NCBI RefSeq assembly: GCF_949628265.1
Contig: NC_088789.1
Location: forward strand, 558,001 to 622,000
Origin: Cloeon dipterum
Lineage: Eukaryota; Arthropoda; Insecta; Ephemeroptera; Baetidae
DNA length: 64,000 nt
Direction of reading: 5' to 3'
The notes beneath the pieces are model-generated. The model ran no database searches. It worked only from the letters and a program-made list of their open reading frames with translations, and was not told the origin of the DNA. Of the stretch, positions 35,016-46,327 are shown piece by piece (the first letter of the stretch is position 1; each line of letters starts with the position of its first letter). Both the position numbers and the translations under genes were made by a program.

Positions 35016-35966
35016 AAAGGAAACTGAGGGTTTATTTCAGCTGTCTAAAATAAATCTTAAAATTGCTTATTATAGTCTCTGAAAAAGGAAATAAAAAGGA
35101 ATTGAAATTTACTGGTGTGATTTTATTGCCTCATATGCATAGGTTACCACAAAAATATTTAATATCAAAATTTCTTTGATCACTGATAGAACATTGAACT
35201 TTGTGCCATATTAGACAACCGTTTAAATTTTAATTACAAATCATTTTCTTTATGACACCAAAACCCGTTGTTAAATATATTCTAGAAGGCCAAAAAATTC
35301 ATAAAAACAGCAAATTAAGACGTGCTCATTGGTCTCAAGACCGAATTTTACAGGAATTATGTCTTACCAAACAAAAATAACGCCAAATAATCTGCGTGTG
35401 TATTTCCCGTGCACCCCCGCGGTAAAAACAATTCAAATTCAATGCCCTAACCTTATTATCCATTTATGGATCCATTGATGAGGTCGGTCTTTCGTAAAAC
35501 CACCAAAATCGCGCTGTTTGGCGTCCTTTCCTGCTGTTTGTTTTCAAAGTTCGCAGCTCTATCAGCTGCTGCCGCCAGCCCAGCACCAGCAGTGCCGTGA
35601 CGCGCAGCTAGCGAGTATATCACAGAAAGCGCGCGCGATCATGCCGCACCAGCATTTTGGAAAGTACTGTAAAGTTTTGTAAAGCGAGTTAATAGGAAAG
35701 TGAAAAACGCAAATTAAATTTCTATTAAAACCTGCTTCTCATAAGTAAAAAAATAGGAAATATTGCCAGCGCATATCGTTATACAAATATTTGACGATCA
35801 AATACTTGTAGACTTTGATAGCTGAACTTTGGAAACTATAAACAATTAAACTGCAGTCCATCAGTTCGTTTCTAGTCATTCAACGCGAGACTGCATTCCT
35901 CTACTGACACAACCAGTGGCCTTCTTGATTTCTACTATAAAGAAGTGCATTTTGTTCTAAGAAAAA
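35016..35966. other. Spacer and 5' region of SGL copy 15
   Basis: AT-rich with a short GC-rich island at about 35540-35660. The last 100 bp should contain the copy 15 promoter and 5' UTR. No gene seen. Confidence 0.4.
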
Positions 35967-37486
35967 TGCGTGATTTATTGGAAAAGGTATTTAAATCTAA
36001 ATTTTTAACGTGAAATTCATTTATTCATATTTATTTAGATTATTTTGTTCCTGACAATCATTTCTACAAACGTCTCTTCAAGTTTCTTGCCTGATTACGA
36101 TTACGAATACGATATTAATGAAGACAAGAAACCACAGGCTGATCGCATCAATTTTCTACTCCAGGTATAAGATTAAAGAAAGCAACCTGCATTCTTCAAA
36201 AAATATTACTAGAGTCCTTGTCAGAGTCGCGTGGATTAATGGACCGACGCGCGTCCTTATCTTTTCCCGTGTTAAGTGAGTTTTTCGTTAGCACCTCTGT
36301 GTCAAAATTACTCAAGCCATCCGCGCCATCAGCAGAGAGCCTCTTACGAAAACTAATTTAATACGGGAAAAGATAGCGATGCGGATCTGCGCGTCGGTCC
36401 ACTATTTACAACATTTACATTCTGACGATGTTGCAGACTGCCTTCAGTCAGATCAAAGTTCAAGGCAAGGAAGACATGGTGCTCATTCTTTGTGACCAGG
36501 GCGGCAAGCTTAGTCAAATGCTGCGAGGCAAAAGATTGAGCCCCACACAGGACACCGACGATGAGTACCCTATGCTGAGCGCCGAATTTGACGAAAAGAG
36601 CGGCGTTTTGATAGTGAATCTGCCGGAATGCAGCGATTATGGAGACATAACAACCGACTTGATGAACGCATTCATCAACCATGTCATTTTCAACAAGGCA
36701 CATAGGATCAAAATCCTGTACAAGACTCCAGACTCTGTCGGAGACTTTTATAAATTGGCGAAGAGGGTTGTGAAAAAGCTAGGCATTGGGAATGCGGAAA
36801 GCTTGCCGTATTTTGCAAACTCCATTGGCATCGTTGGCTTCAAAAATTCGGAAGTAACCGAGGAGATGGCAATGGCATGGATGAATTTCTATCTTATTCG
36901 CTTAAAAACAATAATAGAGGAAGACTATGGCTCAGACGCTGTGGAGGCGCAGATCCTCTCGAACGTGATCGAGCAAAAGGCATTTACCGTTTTTGAGAAA
37001 TCAATCCTCAACGCCGAGAGTCGGGAGAAGTTGCGTGATTTCCTCTCCAACAGACTGGATTTTTCCGATCCCATGCTTGATTTTTACAGCCTCCACTACA
37101 AATCAGAAATGTCCCATGAAACGGTCGAATACATCAAGGAAAATCTTAACTCACTCGTAGATGAGAAATCAATAGGACCACTCACGAATGAAATCATCCT
37201 TCTCGCTCTAAAATATTTTTGCAAACATTGCTTTTTCCCTCTTCCTGGGGATCGCAAAATGCTTGGCGAGTGTTGTGAGTCGGGGAGATTGAAACTCGAA
37301 AGCATGATGGATCAACAATTGTGGTTCTATTTTATTATTTTTCACGGTGATTTGGGCTATGAATTGGAATTTCAGGTGGAGAAATTTATTTTTTATAACA
37401 GAGTAATCAATCCATCCTTTAAATTTCATTTCAAGTCTTTTGTTTTGGATTGCTTAAACAAATCTTTCACGCTCGGCGGGAATTGA
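35967..37486 (+). CDS. SGL copy 15, secreted G-domain-like protein, Cys-motif group
   Basis: Complete, 398 aa: exon 1 35967-35987 (MRDLLEK), exon 2 36039-36164 (IILFLTIISTNVSSSF, then an acidic stretch D-Y-D-Y-E-Y-D) and exon 3 36437-37486. Intron 2 is 272 bp because it hosts a small palindromic insertion (36240-36401). The first strand, MVLILCDQGGKLSQMLRG, is shorter than in the left copies. The switch position is VLIVNLPECSD, where Asp is replaced by Asn. The helix AFINHVIFNKAHRIKI is retained. The Cys motif of the right group is present (C-K-H-C, 13 residues, C-C). The conserved sequon is lost. The product is probably still secreted, but its fold similarity to the left copies rests on colinear motifs only. 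Confidence 0.85.
36240..36401. mobile_element. Small palindromic MITE in intron 2 of SGL copy 15
   Basis: Outer sequences tggaccgacgcgcg (36240) and cgcgtcggtcca (to 36401) are inverted. Inside them tatcttttcccgt pairs with acgggaaaagata. About 162 bp; no coding capacity. Confidence 0.7.
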
Positions 37487-37900
37487 AAAACAAGAAATTT
37501 TGTTATTTCCTCCTCAGGGATTCTGTATATCATTTGTATTCTAGAGACATTTAATTTTGATAAAAAACCGTAAACCTCAAATTTCGATCAAAGTGACCTG
37601 ATAAATGTGATAGTCCTTTTAATTGAACAATTATTATTCTTGGATCAATTTTACTCGCCAAAACTAGACATAAACGTTCAATCTAATTTAAAATAATTTA
37701 TAAACGATTCTATAACAAAGCATTAAAAGATTTTGATCCTCTTTACAAATTTCACGAGTTCAACGAGTTTCTATGTTGTCATATGTGAACACCAGTATTA
37801 TTTATAAGTTTTTGTCTGAAAAATAAACAATGGGTTTAACTGTGCGTTCCATAAAACATGTGTTTTAATTCATACCAATACAACGTTATGAATACAAATC
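37487..37900. other. 3' flank of SGL copy 15
   Basis: AT-rich; AATAAA near 37822 is a possible distal poly(A) signal. Nothing else. Confidence 0.35.
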
Positions 37901-38420
37901 GACGCTAAATTTACCTGGGATCATATTAAGACCAAATAGGAGCCGATCCGATCAAAATCGTAATTTTAAGCTTTCAAAAAACGTGATTTTTGTAATTTTT
38001 CCCTAAATGGGAAATCGAAAATTCATGATTTTTTCCAAACGGAGCAAATTAAAAGAGTTTTATCGATACCATCGCACGCAAGAGACCGCCACCAGTCTGT
38101 AAACCAATTTTCAGATTTTTCGCACCTATAAAAAATCAAAAATAATTTTTTTTTCAAAATTTTCGGCTTTGCAAGACGCGTTTTAGTGAAAATGGTTTTG
38201 TTTTTATTAAAATTCAGCCGTTCATCAATCAGAGGACCCCTCATCGGAAAGGTCCTGTGGTACCCTGGCAATCTTTTTCAGGGTATCCTGACATGAGATC
38301 CACTCCCAGGCGGGTATATTTAATGCTTTTTCAGTAATTTTCGAGCACATTTGGCGACGATTTTTCACCCTTGCCTGGAACCGACCTTCCTCAGGTTGCG
38401 CGACCTGAGTACTATTTTTT
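37901..38420. repeat. Dispersed repeat, copy 1 (partner at 62080-62640)
   Basis: Shares an ordered series of phrases with 62080-62640, including aaatttacctggga, aaaaacgtgatttttg, gattttcagatttttcgc, gaaaatggtttt, ttcagccgttcatc and accgaccttcctcaggt. About 500-550 bp at moderate identity, same orientation. Likely an old transposon family. The plus-strand frame at 38351-38680 has no recognisable product. Confidence 0.65.
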
Positions 38421-39114
38421 CGGTTTTCTGGCTTAAATTTGTGGTCAATTTGGCCACTTCAACGGACTTGCTCGTAGAGCTGACGCGAAACGCCCGTCTG
38501 AAAGCCTGTGTACGAAAAGAAATGCGTCTCGTCATTGATCTTATATACTGGCGCGCGTCTGCCCTTTATCCCGCGCGTCCATCTCTCGTGGGGTCTCCGT
38601 TAAAACCCCCACGTCGACGTCTAGCAGAGAAAAGCGGCGAAAACTCTAGGCTCTGCACGCAGAGATTCAATATTATATAAAATTTTATTTTAATAATAGT
38701 GAATTTACGAATTAATTTTTTTAACCTTTGCTCAGCACATTCCTTGAGCGGATAACGGGGCTTGATTATGTATAGCAGCAGAGGAGTAATGTTGAAATCT
38801 TTTCGCCTCCCCGCAACGAGGTATTTTATTGAAATGCCGGACAGTTATCTCTAAACTAACAACTTATGTCTCTGATATTGCTCAAATATCTCCCGCATTT
38901 TTCTTTACACTTCTGACGAGAATGGCTCAATAATGCGAGGCAACGGGTTGGTATGCATTCCTGCTCTTGTTTACGCATCATATTTTAAATATTCAACAAG
39001 CAAACAGAGCAAAACCTTTCCCAGCATAAAAAATACGCGCTAGTGATTCCTAGACTGGCATCCCGGGTACTATCCGAGGCAAAAATTACCAAGATTTCTC
39101 AGGAAGAATTAACA
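38421..39114. other. Spacer and 5' region of SGL copy 16
   Basis: GC-richer patch at 38480-38650, then AT-rich. No supported gene. The 5' UTR of copy 16 should lie in the last 100 bp. Confidence 0.35.
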
Positions 39115-40463
39115 ATGCGTCCTGTTTTGGTATATTTGAAACGTAAAATTTAAATGACGATCCGAATTATCTTATTTTTGTAGTGTGCTGTAGCCCTTAT
39201 GATGATTTCCCCGTGCACTGCTTCCTTTTACACCAACGATGAGGAGATATGGAGAATGCAATCCATGGACATCTGTGCGACGGTGAGGCAAACCCCTAAT
39301 TTGATCTAATTTTATTAACTTTTGAGTTCAAGATTATGAACGCCTACGTGAAGATTAAATATCAGGTGAAGCACGGCGTGATCTTTGTTGTCGGTGAGCG
39401 GAGCAGCGAGCTGAAAGAAATTCTGCTAGGCGTCAGAAAATATGCGCCGTATCCGCCGTTGCCTTTCGAGTTCCCACGAAGCATGGGCACCGATGTGGAC
39501 GAGAAGAGCAGCATTTTGGTCGTCGATTTTGATGAGATCTTGGACGAATACGAAATCACAACAGAATTGATTCACGCGTTCATAAAAACAGTCATTTTCG
39601 AGCGAGTGAAACGGGTCAAGATCATCATTTCGCATCCGAGACATCACTCAGGTGGATACGAGAGCCTGACTGAAGTTGCATCGCTATTATCTCAGTTCAA
39701 CTCTGAGAAGAACTTATTGAAAGGATTTAACGAATCGATTGGCATGGTCAGTACGAGGTTAGACTGGGAAAGCGAAGGATACACTTTAACTGCAATGAAA
39801 AGCCATTATTTTCATCTGATAAAATCCGTATGCAGTTCAAATTTGACAAAGGTATTAAACCATGTCCACATTTGCGTACAATTAATCGATAACGACGCAT
39901 TTACTGCCATCGTGGGACCACCTTACGAAGAGACGGAACGCGAAAAACTGCGCGATTTTGTTTTCAATCAAATCAAATTTTCCGATACACTGTCGCACCT
40001 AAAAAAGAAAAACACAATTTCTTTGACCAACAAAGCACTGAATTTCGTGTCGAAAAAATATGACTACTTCGTCAACGAAACACACCTTGAATTCCTTTTG
40101 AATAAAGCTAATGCGTTGGCTTTTAATTACGAGTGCACGGTATGCTTGAGAAACCTTAAAAGATACAGTGGGATCTCCGATTGCTGTCAAGATTGGTTGG
40201 ACAGATTGCAACTCATGACGCAAGAAGAATTCAGAGAGTACTTCGTTGGCTCTAATGTTGCTTACATCGGCGGTTTCCTCGATTTTGAGCTTGTTAAGAT
40301 GGAGTTTTTTGGAAAAATTATGGATCCAGGCTACTCTTTCGATTTCAAGAAATTTAATTTAGATCGTTTAAATAAATATATTATACTAGGAGGCGTGGAT
40401 GGATTCCTGATAACTGCTGAAGATTATTTGGTGAAAATGGTGAATTACTTCAATAAAAATTGA
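39115..40463 (+). CDS. SGL copy 16, secreted G-domain-like protein, Cys-motif group
   Basis: Complete, 414 aa: exon 1 39115-39129 (MRPVL), exon 2 39184-39282 (CAVALMMISPCTASFYT) and exon 3 39333-40463. The P-loop position reads VIFVVGERSSELKEILLG and the switch ILVVDFDEILD. The helix AFIKTVIFERVKRVKI is followed by IISHPRHHSGGYESL, a His/Gly-rich loop shared with copy 17. The Cys motif is C-T-V-C, 12 residues, C-C. It ends in a longer C-terminal tail (V-D-G-F-L-I-T-A-E-D-Y). Closest to copy 17. Little of the left-group consensus remains, so the homology rests on gene structure, position and the shared order of motifs. Confidence 0.85.
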
Positions 40464-41621
40464 AATGTTTAATAGACGGTGACATATGGTGAATATTAAA
40501 ACCTTTCTTTTCTCCAAAAATGAATAAGTGGACTTTTTATTTCATGACAGTATTTTTCAGTGTCTGGAAAATCTTTCGTGGTTTTAGAAGGGTAAAAAGC
40601 CATATTATACCGTGCATTTTCATTTCTCTGTCCTGAAGATTGTAAAATATAAAATTAGATGATATAATATGCTAAAATAAAAATTTCACGCTATTTCGCA
40701 GTTAACGAGTTATAGGATGTGCGATAAATTTCCTATAGCTTAAAAAAAGCTAAAGTAGGTTCAGTTAAAAATAATAATAAATATAGCCTACACCTTGACA
40801 AATTTTTCCGATTTGAAAATTTCGAAATTTAAATATTTTATTTTAACGAGAATATATCACTTCAATAGTACGATGAGTTTTGCTTAAAAATGAAGTGGAT
40901 ATGTGAGAATTATAGATATTTTTTGGCATTTTGGAGAACTGGTAAAATTCCTTTTCTCAATTTCCCAAAAATGTCGTTTTAAAAATCGTGTTTACCAGAA
41001 AGCTATGCAATTCGAAAATGAAATGGCAAATGAATTAAATATTTGATAAAATTGGGTGGATTACGGCACTATTTTTTAGCTTGACCTTGAAACACTGTAC
41101 AGTGCTATCCTCATATATCCAGCGTTGCCATTTTCGTTCAAGGTCAAGTTGCCGTGATCCGCCCCATGACATTTATCAGCGATATTTTTAAGACGATATG
41201 TATCGATATTCAAATACATTTGGCCAAAAAATAGTGAAAAATATAGGTTTGAAATATTTGAATTTAGCTAGAACTAAAATAAAACTCTAGCGGTGGGCTG
41301 GCGGGGATCTGGTGAACCATATCAATGTATTTCTTTGAAATAGTGACTCGCTTTTCATAAAAAAGAATCGATAGGTAGTGCAAGTAAAAAACGAATTGAT
41401 TTTTTTTTTAGAATCTTATATGAAGTACACAATATATTTTTCGGAATAAAAGGTTGAATCCTTTTGCTCATATTTGAAATATTTGAGATATTTTACAAGT
41501 AAAAAGAACATAATCATACAAATACCTGGCACTTCTTTCTTTGCTGGCATCCTGGAATGATATTGCTGCTCCCTGTGCGCGACAAATTCATGACCATGCA
41601 GTATTTTTAAGGAAGAACAAA
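40464..41621. other. 1.16 kb spacer between SGL copies 16 and 17
   Basis: AT-rich, no gene. It contains a small inverted-repeat element at about 41053-41166 (gtggattacggca ... tgccgtgatccgc, with agcttgaccttgaa and ttcaaggtcaag inside), probably a MITE. The minus-strand frame 41416-41733 has no support. Confidence 0.5.
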
Positions 41622-42938
41622 ATGAATCTGGTTTTGGTAAAAGTATATATTTAAACCTGAAGCGCTCAAAATTAAATAAAATTTTTCCAGGTCGCTGTAG
41701 CACTGCTTTCAATAATTTTTCCTTGCGTATCATCCTTACCTACCGGCGATGATGTCAAATACGTGGACATTTCTTCGAAGGTGAGAATGACTAAAAATAG
41801 CCTTATATTTAATTTTTTTTTAAATTTCGTATTACAGATGAAGAATGCCTTCAAAAAGATTAGTTCTCAGATCAATTATGGCGTGATTTTTATCTTCGGC
41901 GATCGGAGTGGCGAACTGAGTCGATTACTTCAAGGCATCGAACAAGTTTATCCTTTGCCTCACGATAGCTCAAACAGAAAAGCCATCCACGTGGACGAGG
42001 ACAGCGAAGTTTTGATTGTAAATTACGATGTGTTATTGGAAGTAGATGAAATCACAAAAGAATTGGTTCACACGTTCATCAAAAAAATCATTTTCGAGCG
42101 AGTGAAACGGATCAAGATCATCATTTCGCATCCAAGAGATCATAAGACAGGTGGATACGAGAGACTGAATGAAGTTATCTCACTGCTAGCAGAGATCAAC
42201 CCTGGAAAGTATTTGTTGAACGGATTTAAGAACTCCATCGGCATAATAGTCTCGAGGTGCAACTGGGAGGACGAAGGGAAAAAATTGGCTTGGTTGAAAA
42301 ACCACTATTGCAATTTCGTCAAATCAATAAGCATTTCAAATTTAACAGAGGCAATAAACCATGTTCGTATTTGTGCTCAAATACTCGATAACGACGCATT
42401 TGCCGTTGCCTCTTTGGGACTTCCGGAGGAACAGAATGACGAGCAACGAGAAAAATTGCGCGATTTTGTTTTCAATCAAATCAAATTTTCCGATCGACTC
42501 CCAGACCGAAAATTTCTAAAAAATCGTTTTGTAACCAATGAAACACTTGAATTTGTCTCTAAGAAATATAAATTCTTCGTCAATGAGTCACATCTTACGG
42601 CAATTTTGGATACTAAAGCTAATCCAATCGCTTTCAAAATCGAGTGCGAAGAATGCGTGAAAAACCACAAAAAGTACCTTTGGCTCGATCAGTGTTGTGA
42701 ATGTTGGTTGTCGAAAATGAAAAATATGACAAACACTGACTACAGAGTGTACTTTGCTCGATTTTGGGCCCTGCTCGATTTTGAACTGGAAAAGATGGAC
42801 TTTTTTGGAAAAATGCTTGATCCAGCCTATTCCTTTGATTTTAAAACTTTTAACTTGGACCGCTTATATTCGTATATTATAGATGGATCTGAGCCCAAAT
42901 ATCTGAAAAAATTTCATAATTTGAGGGGTTTATTGTAA
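41622..42938 (+). CDS. SGL copy 17, secreted G-domain-like protein, Cys-motif group
   Basis: Complete, 401 aa when spliced: exon 1 41622-41636 (MNLVL), exon 2 41691-41780 (VAVALLSIIFPCVSSLPT) and exon 3 41838-42938. Intron 2 is only 57 bp, a multiple of three and without a stop, so its retention would insert 19 residues in frame. The P-loop position is VIFIFGDRSGELSRLLQG and the switch VLIVNYDVLLE. Then come TFIKKIIFERVKRIKI and IISHPRDHKTGGYERL. The Cys motif is C-E-E-C, 12 residues, C-C. The C-terminus contains FELEKMDFFGKMLDP, recalling FELEKLDFFE of the left group. Last copy of the array. Confidence 0.85.
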
Positions 42939-43925
42939 CAATAAAGAGCAATATTTGGTTATTGGGTCAAATCTTTGTATTTAATTAACTAACTTTAATG
43001 CAATCAACCTTTTTCATTTCTCCAAAAGTGGACAAAGATAAATTATTACTCTTTTATTTTTTAACTTTGCCGGCGCATAACGATTTCATTGTATTTTAAT
43101 TAAATTATTTAGTATTGAATAAATACATATTTATTTCTCAAGTTGTATATCAAGTGATAAAAAATTACAATTGATGAATAAATTTTTAGGTCTTATAATT
43201 AAGCCACTGAACTGTCATATAGCTTGATTTTTGTATTAGATTCACCAGCTAAGGAAACCCCAGTGTTCGAAGCCACTAACAGATGGCGACGCAGTATGCT
43301 TTAAATTTCATTGAACTTTTGCGCTGTGATTTACGACACTGTGCATTCTGCTTATAGAATTATTTCTTTAGACGTGCTGAAAACAAATATCACTAGCCGT
43401 TTGCCGTAGAAACGTTGGAAAAGATTTTTTATTTAAAAAAAGTGATTTTCACGTTTCTACGGCATTAAACAATGAACTGATTCTTGAATTTCCCAAGTTT
43501 CAATTTTTCAAAAGTATCATAGAGTCGCATTATTATGTTTAAAACATGACACGTCTCGTCGAGGAGCGTTTTTACTGATTTGTTGTGGACAAAAAAAGGA
43601 CAATTGTATAGTTCATATATCTGGTTTAGTTGCTGCGTGTTGATGGTTAAAAATAAATGCTTCCATACACTCCATTCAAACTTTGGTATACCTTTCTCCT
43701 GCTTGGCTCTCAACTGAATTTGATTAGAAATGCAAAGCTATATATATACCCTATTATACTCTGACTCGTTCATCGAGCAAATGTCTAGGAATAAGCTGTG
43801 CCGCAGAGCAGTCCTTTTGTGCAGGTTGCATATCTTCAACATAATGATTTTGACAGAGACCGTATCACTGCGCGGTCATGCGAGCTGTAGTTTAGAGATT
43901 TCAACGATGGGATTTTTTTCTGACA
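42939..43925. other. Spacer after the SGL array, with a partial MITE
   Basis: AT-rich. 43269-43467 is half of the gaagcc MITE family (gaagccactaacagatggcg, gccgtagaaacgt) found in full at 12275-12644; the right arm is missing. Frames at 43465-43713 and 43730-43957 look random. Confidence 0.5.
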
Positions 43926-44460
43926 CCTCTGCTCAGCACTTATTCCGTGGGCTATGAGGTCAGCGGGTCCCGATAATAAGGGTCCCGAGTGGTCGCAGAG
44001 GAACTTGTATAATCGAATTCCGGTGGCGATTCTTAATGTTGAACAGTAAAAGGAGTTCGAAAGAAAGCTCAAATCATTTGTGTACCGGAATAAATTTTAT
44101 AATATGAATGAATTTCAAAACTTCAAATGTTATATTTAATATACTGTATGCTTATTGTACGTATTTATGTTTTGACATGTTTGCAAATGTTCGAACAGCA
44201 ATAGATGTAATTACAACGTTGTATCGAAGATTTATGCAAATAAATAATTTTCCAATTCCAACCCAATGTGGCCATCTTTTCGCTTCCCCGCATTTTGGTT
44301 TTTATACCATAAATCTTATCAATATTTGCTACCCACAAGCACGATTAAAAGTGCTGATATATTATGTGAGCAGTTCTGCGTTGATAAGTCAATTGTTTTT
44401 ATTTTCGACTCATAATCAATTATGTAGTGACTTTTCTAGAGCCTAAACAAAGAAATAAAG
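43926..44460 (+). mobile_element. Probable LINE 3' remnant
   Basis: Read on the + strand with one stop, the segment near 44000-44130 gives L-Y-N-R-I-P-V-A-I-L-N and then F-E-R-K-L-K-S-F and F-Y-N-M-N-E-F. This resembles the C-terminal tail of many arthropod CR1/Jockey-type polymerases (N-x-L-P ... F-K-x-x-L-K-x-F-L ... F-Y-S-x-x-E-F). The evidence is weak and the rest of the element is absent. Confidence 0.35.
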
Positions 44461-44803
44461 AAATGAAACCCATATTTGTAAGATAAAAAGCATCAATCTC
44501 GAAATTTGTTGACAAAAAAGCGATGATCGACCCATAAATTCTTCAACATTTGAGTAAGAAGGTAGGTGACACGGACTTAAATATGACAACTTTTAATATG
44601 AATAGATCATTTAGCCATTGGAGTCAAAGCATAAATTCTAGATTCTACCTTTTTCACTTAATGTTTTAATGTTAAAATTCATTCTTAAGTAGCTGTGAGA
44701 TAAAATGAACAAGAAAATGATCAAGTCCACAACTTCCTTGCTAGCTCAGTTGTACAGTGTAGCATATGCGCTCTCGGCCGAGCTGATTGGGAAAATTACA
44801 ATA

Positions 44804-46327
44804 ATGTTTGGGCGTTTCGCCGTCCCGTTGATTGTTTTTCTCCTTCTAACAAAGAGGTTAGTGCTGATTAATAGCAGGAGTGTTCATACTGTAGAGAGTG
44901 GTCGTTAATCTTCAATGTCATCAGAACTCAACGGCACGGACGGTTACGAGTCTCAAATTGTGAGATATGGTGTGTGGCAGTCATGCGTCTCAGACAAAAC
45001 ATCGGTTGCCAAAGTAGGAACACCGAATAATCACGAGGGCAAGTACTCTTACTGTCGTTATTTTTTATTTCCATAATTTCAATATCTCTAGAGTTTATGA
45101 AATTTCGATTTATCCCTGAAGCGCAAAAAATTGCTTGACCTCTAGGGTGTATCATGTTGAACATGCCGGTTAGCGCCATCGTTCGACTCTTTCCTTACGA
45201 AAACATAATGACCACGAGTTTTATCAACGTCGTCACCGTAGACGGATATCAGAAAGCCATACAATTTATCGCGACGCAAGTGCTGATGAAAAATACAGTG
45301 GCAGATTTTTGGAGGATGATTGACCAGTTCAACGTCAAAGAAATCGTCGTCCTCAATACGAGCCACATATTTGAGAAGTTAATAAATTTGCTGATTTTTA
45401 CCTTTCAGATTTTTAATGTAATTTTTCAGGGCGAATTTCTTCCGTCAAAAGAACGCCGATTTATCTTTGGCGAAATTGAAGTTATTTTGGATGACTTTAT
45501 AATGACAGAAAAAACTTAAAAACTATGAATGTCCAACTTGATACGGTTACCTTTATGCATGGTCTATTTTCTTGATAAAAATAAACAAAAAAAATTGGAG
45601 GGGAATATGCAAAAAGGTGAACGTGAAAAGGGCTTACAACTGCATGGAAGCTGGGGAAAGTTGCTCCGCCAAACACGGAATTGCTCATGCATTGCTTGCC
45701 AGTAAGTGACGATTTTCTCTTAGCAATGGTGAGAAAAAAATAAATAAAAATCCCTTTGATTAGTGACGGAGTGACGGCCAGCGGGCTTTTCCTCGGCATT
45801 GGATTTGTGATCGAAAAAATCAAGTTGGAGAACAAGGTGGACGTCGATCTGGCGGTTCGGACTCTGAGGAAATCCAGACCGGCGTTTCTTTAAAAAAAAT
45901 TATAATATTATATTTTCTGTTGATAACTCAGAATGTGTTTGGAATTTCCTTTATCGCGGCAACCGCAATAAATCGCGTGCGCCGGCCATAGAGAGCTTCC
46001 GGCTTTCAATTTGTTATTCTCTACCGTCGGAAATTGAATAATGACCTAAGCAGAATTACATATTATCGTTTGAAGCGTACAAACTCTTTTTCTAAGCTTT
46101 CCAGCAAAGTTTAATTTTGCATAGGTTGTTTCTGAAAATTCGACGCTGTAGAAACAGCTGCGATACCCTGTTGTCGGTTCACGCTGATGCCGGAAGTACA
46201 ATTATCACTCTGTATTTTATTATTTATCTCATTTTCCTTATTTTTATTTTAGATGCAGTAAGAACTTGTGTACGAAACTGCCAAAAACTATTTGTACTCA
46301 TTTGATACCTACGGAAACTTCAAGTAG
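44804..46327 (+). pseudogene. Broken receptor tyrosine phosphatase paralogue
   Basis: A remnant paralogue of the gene downstream. A signal-peptide exon (44804-44856, MFGRFAVPLIVFLLLTK) and an exon-2 homologue (about 44922-44998, with C-V-S-D matching F-C-V-S-D) are followed directly by second-phosphatase-domain exons. These are 45148-45360 ([10 protein letters not shown]-like [13 protein letters not shown], then [18 protein letters not shown]), 45432-45519, about 45600-45692 and 45761-45893 ([11 protein letters not shown]), and the last exon to TAG 46325. The rest of the ectodomain, the transmembrane segment and D1 are missing. Stops interrupt the D2 exons (for example at 45517 and 45891, and a TAA in the last exon near 46260). 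Whether any transcript is made is unknown. Confidence 0.8.

Noticed and set aside
38351-38680. Plus-strand 109-aa frame
   Set aside because: Overlaps a dispersed repeat shared with 62080-62640, where the frame is not kept.
44108-44446. 112-aa frame with hydrophobic segments as a membrane protein
   Set aside because: It lies in a probable LINE remnant, with no start context or splice partner.
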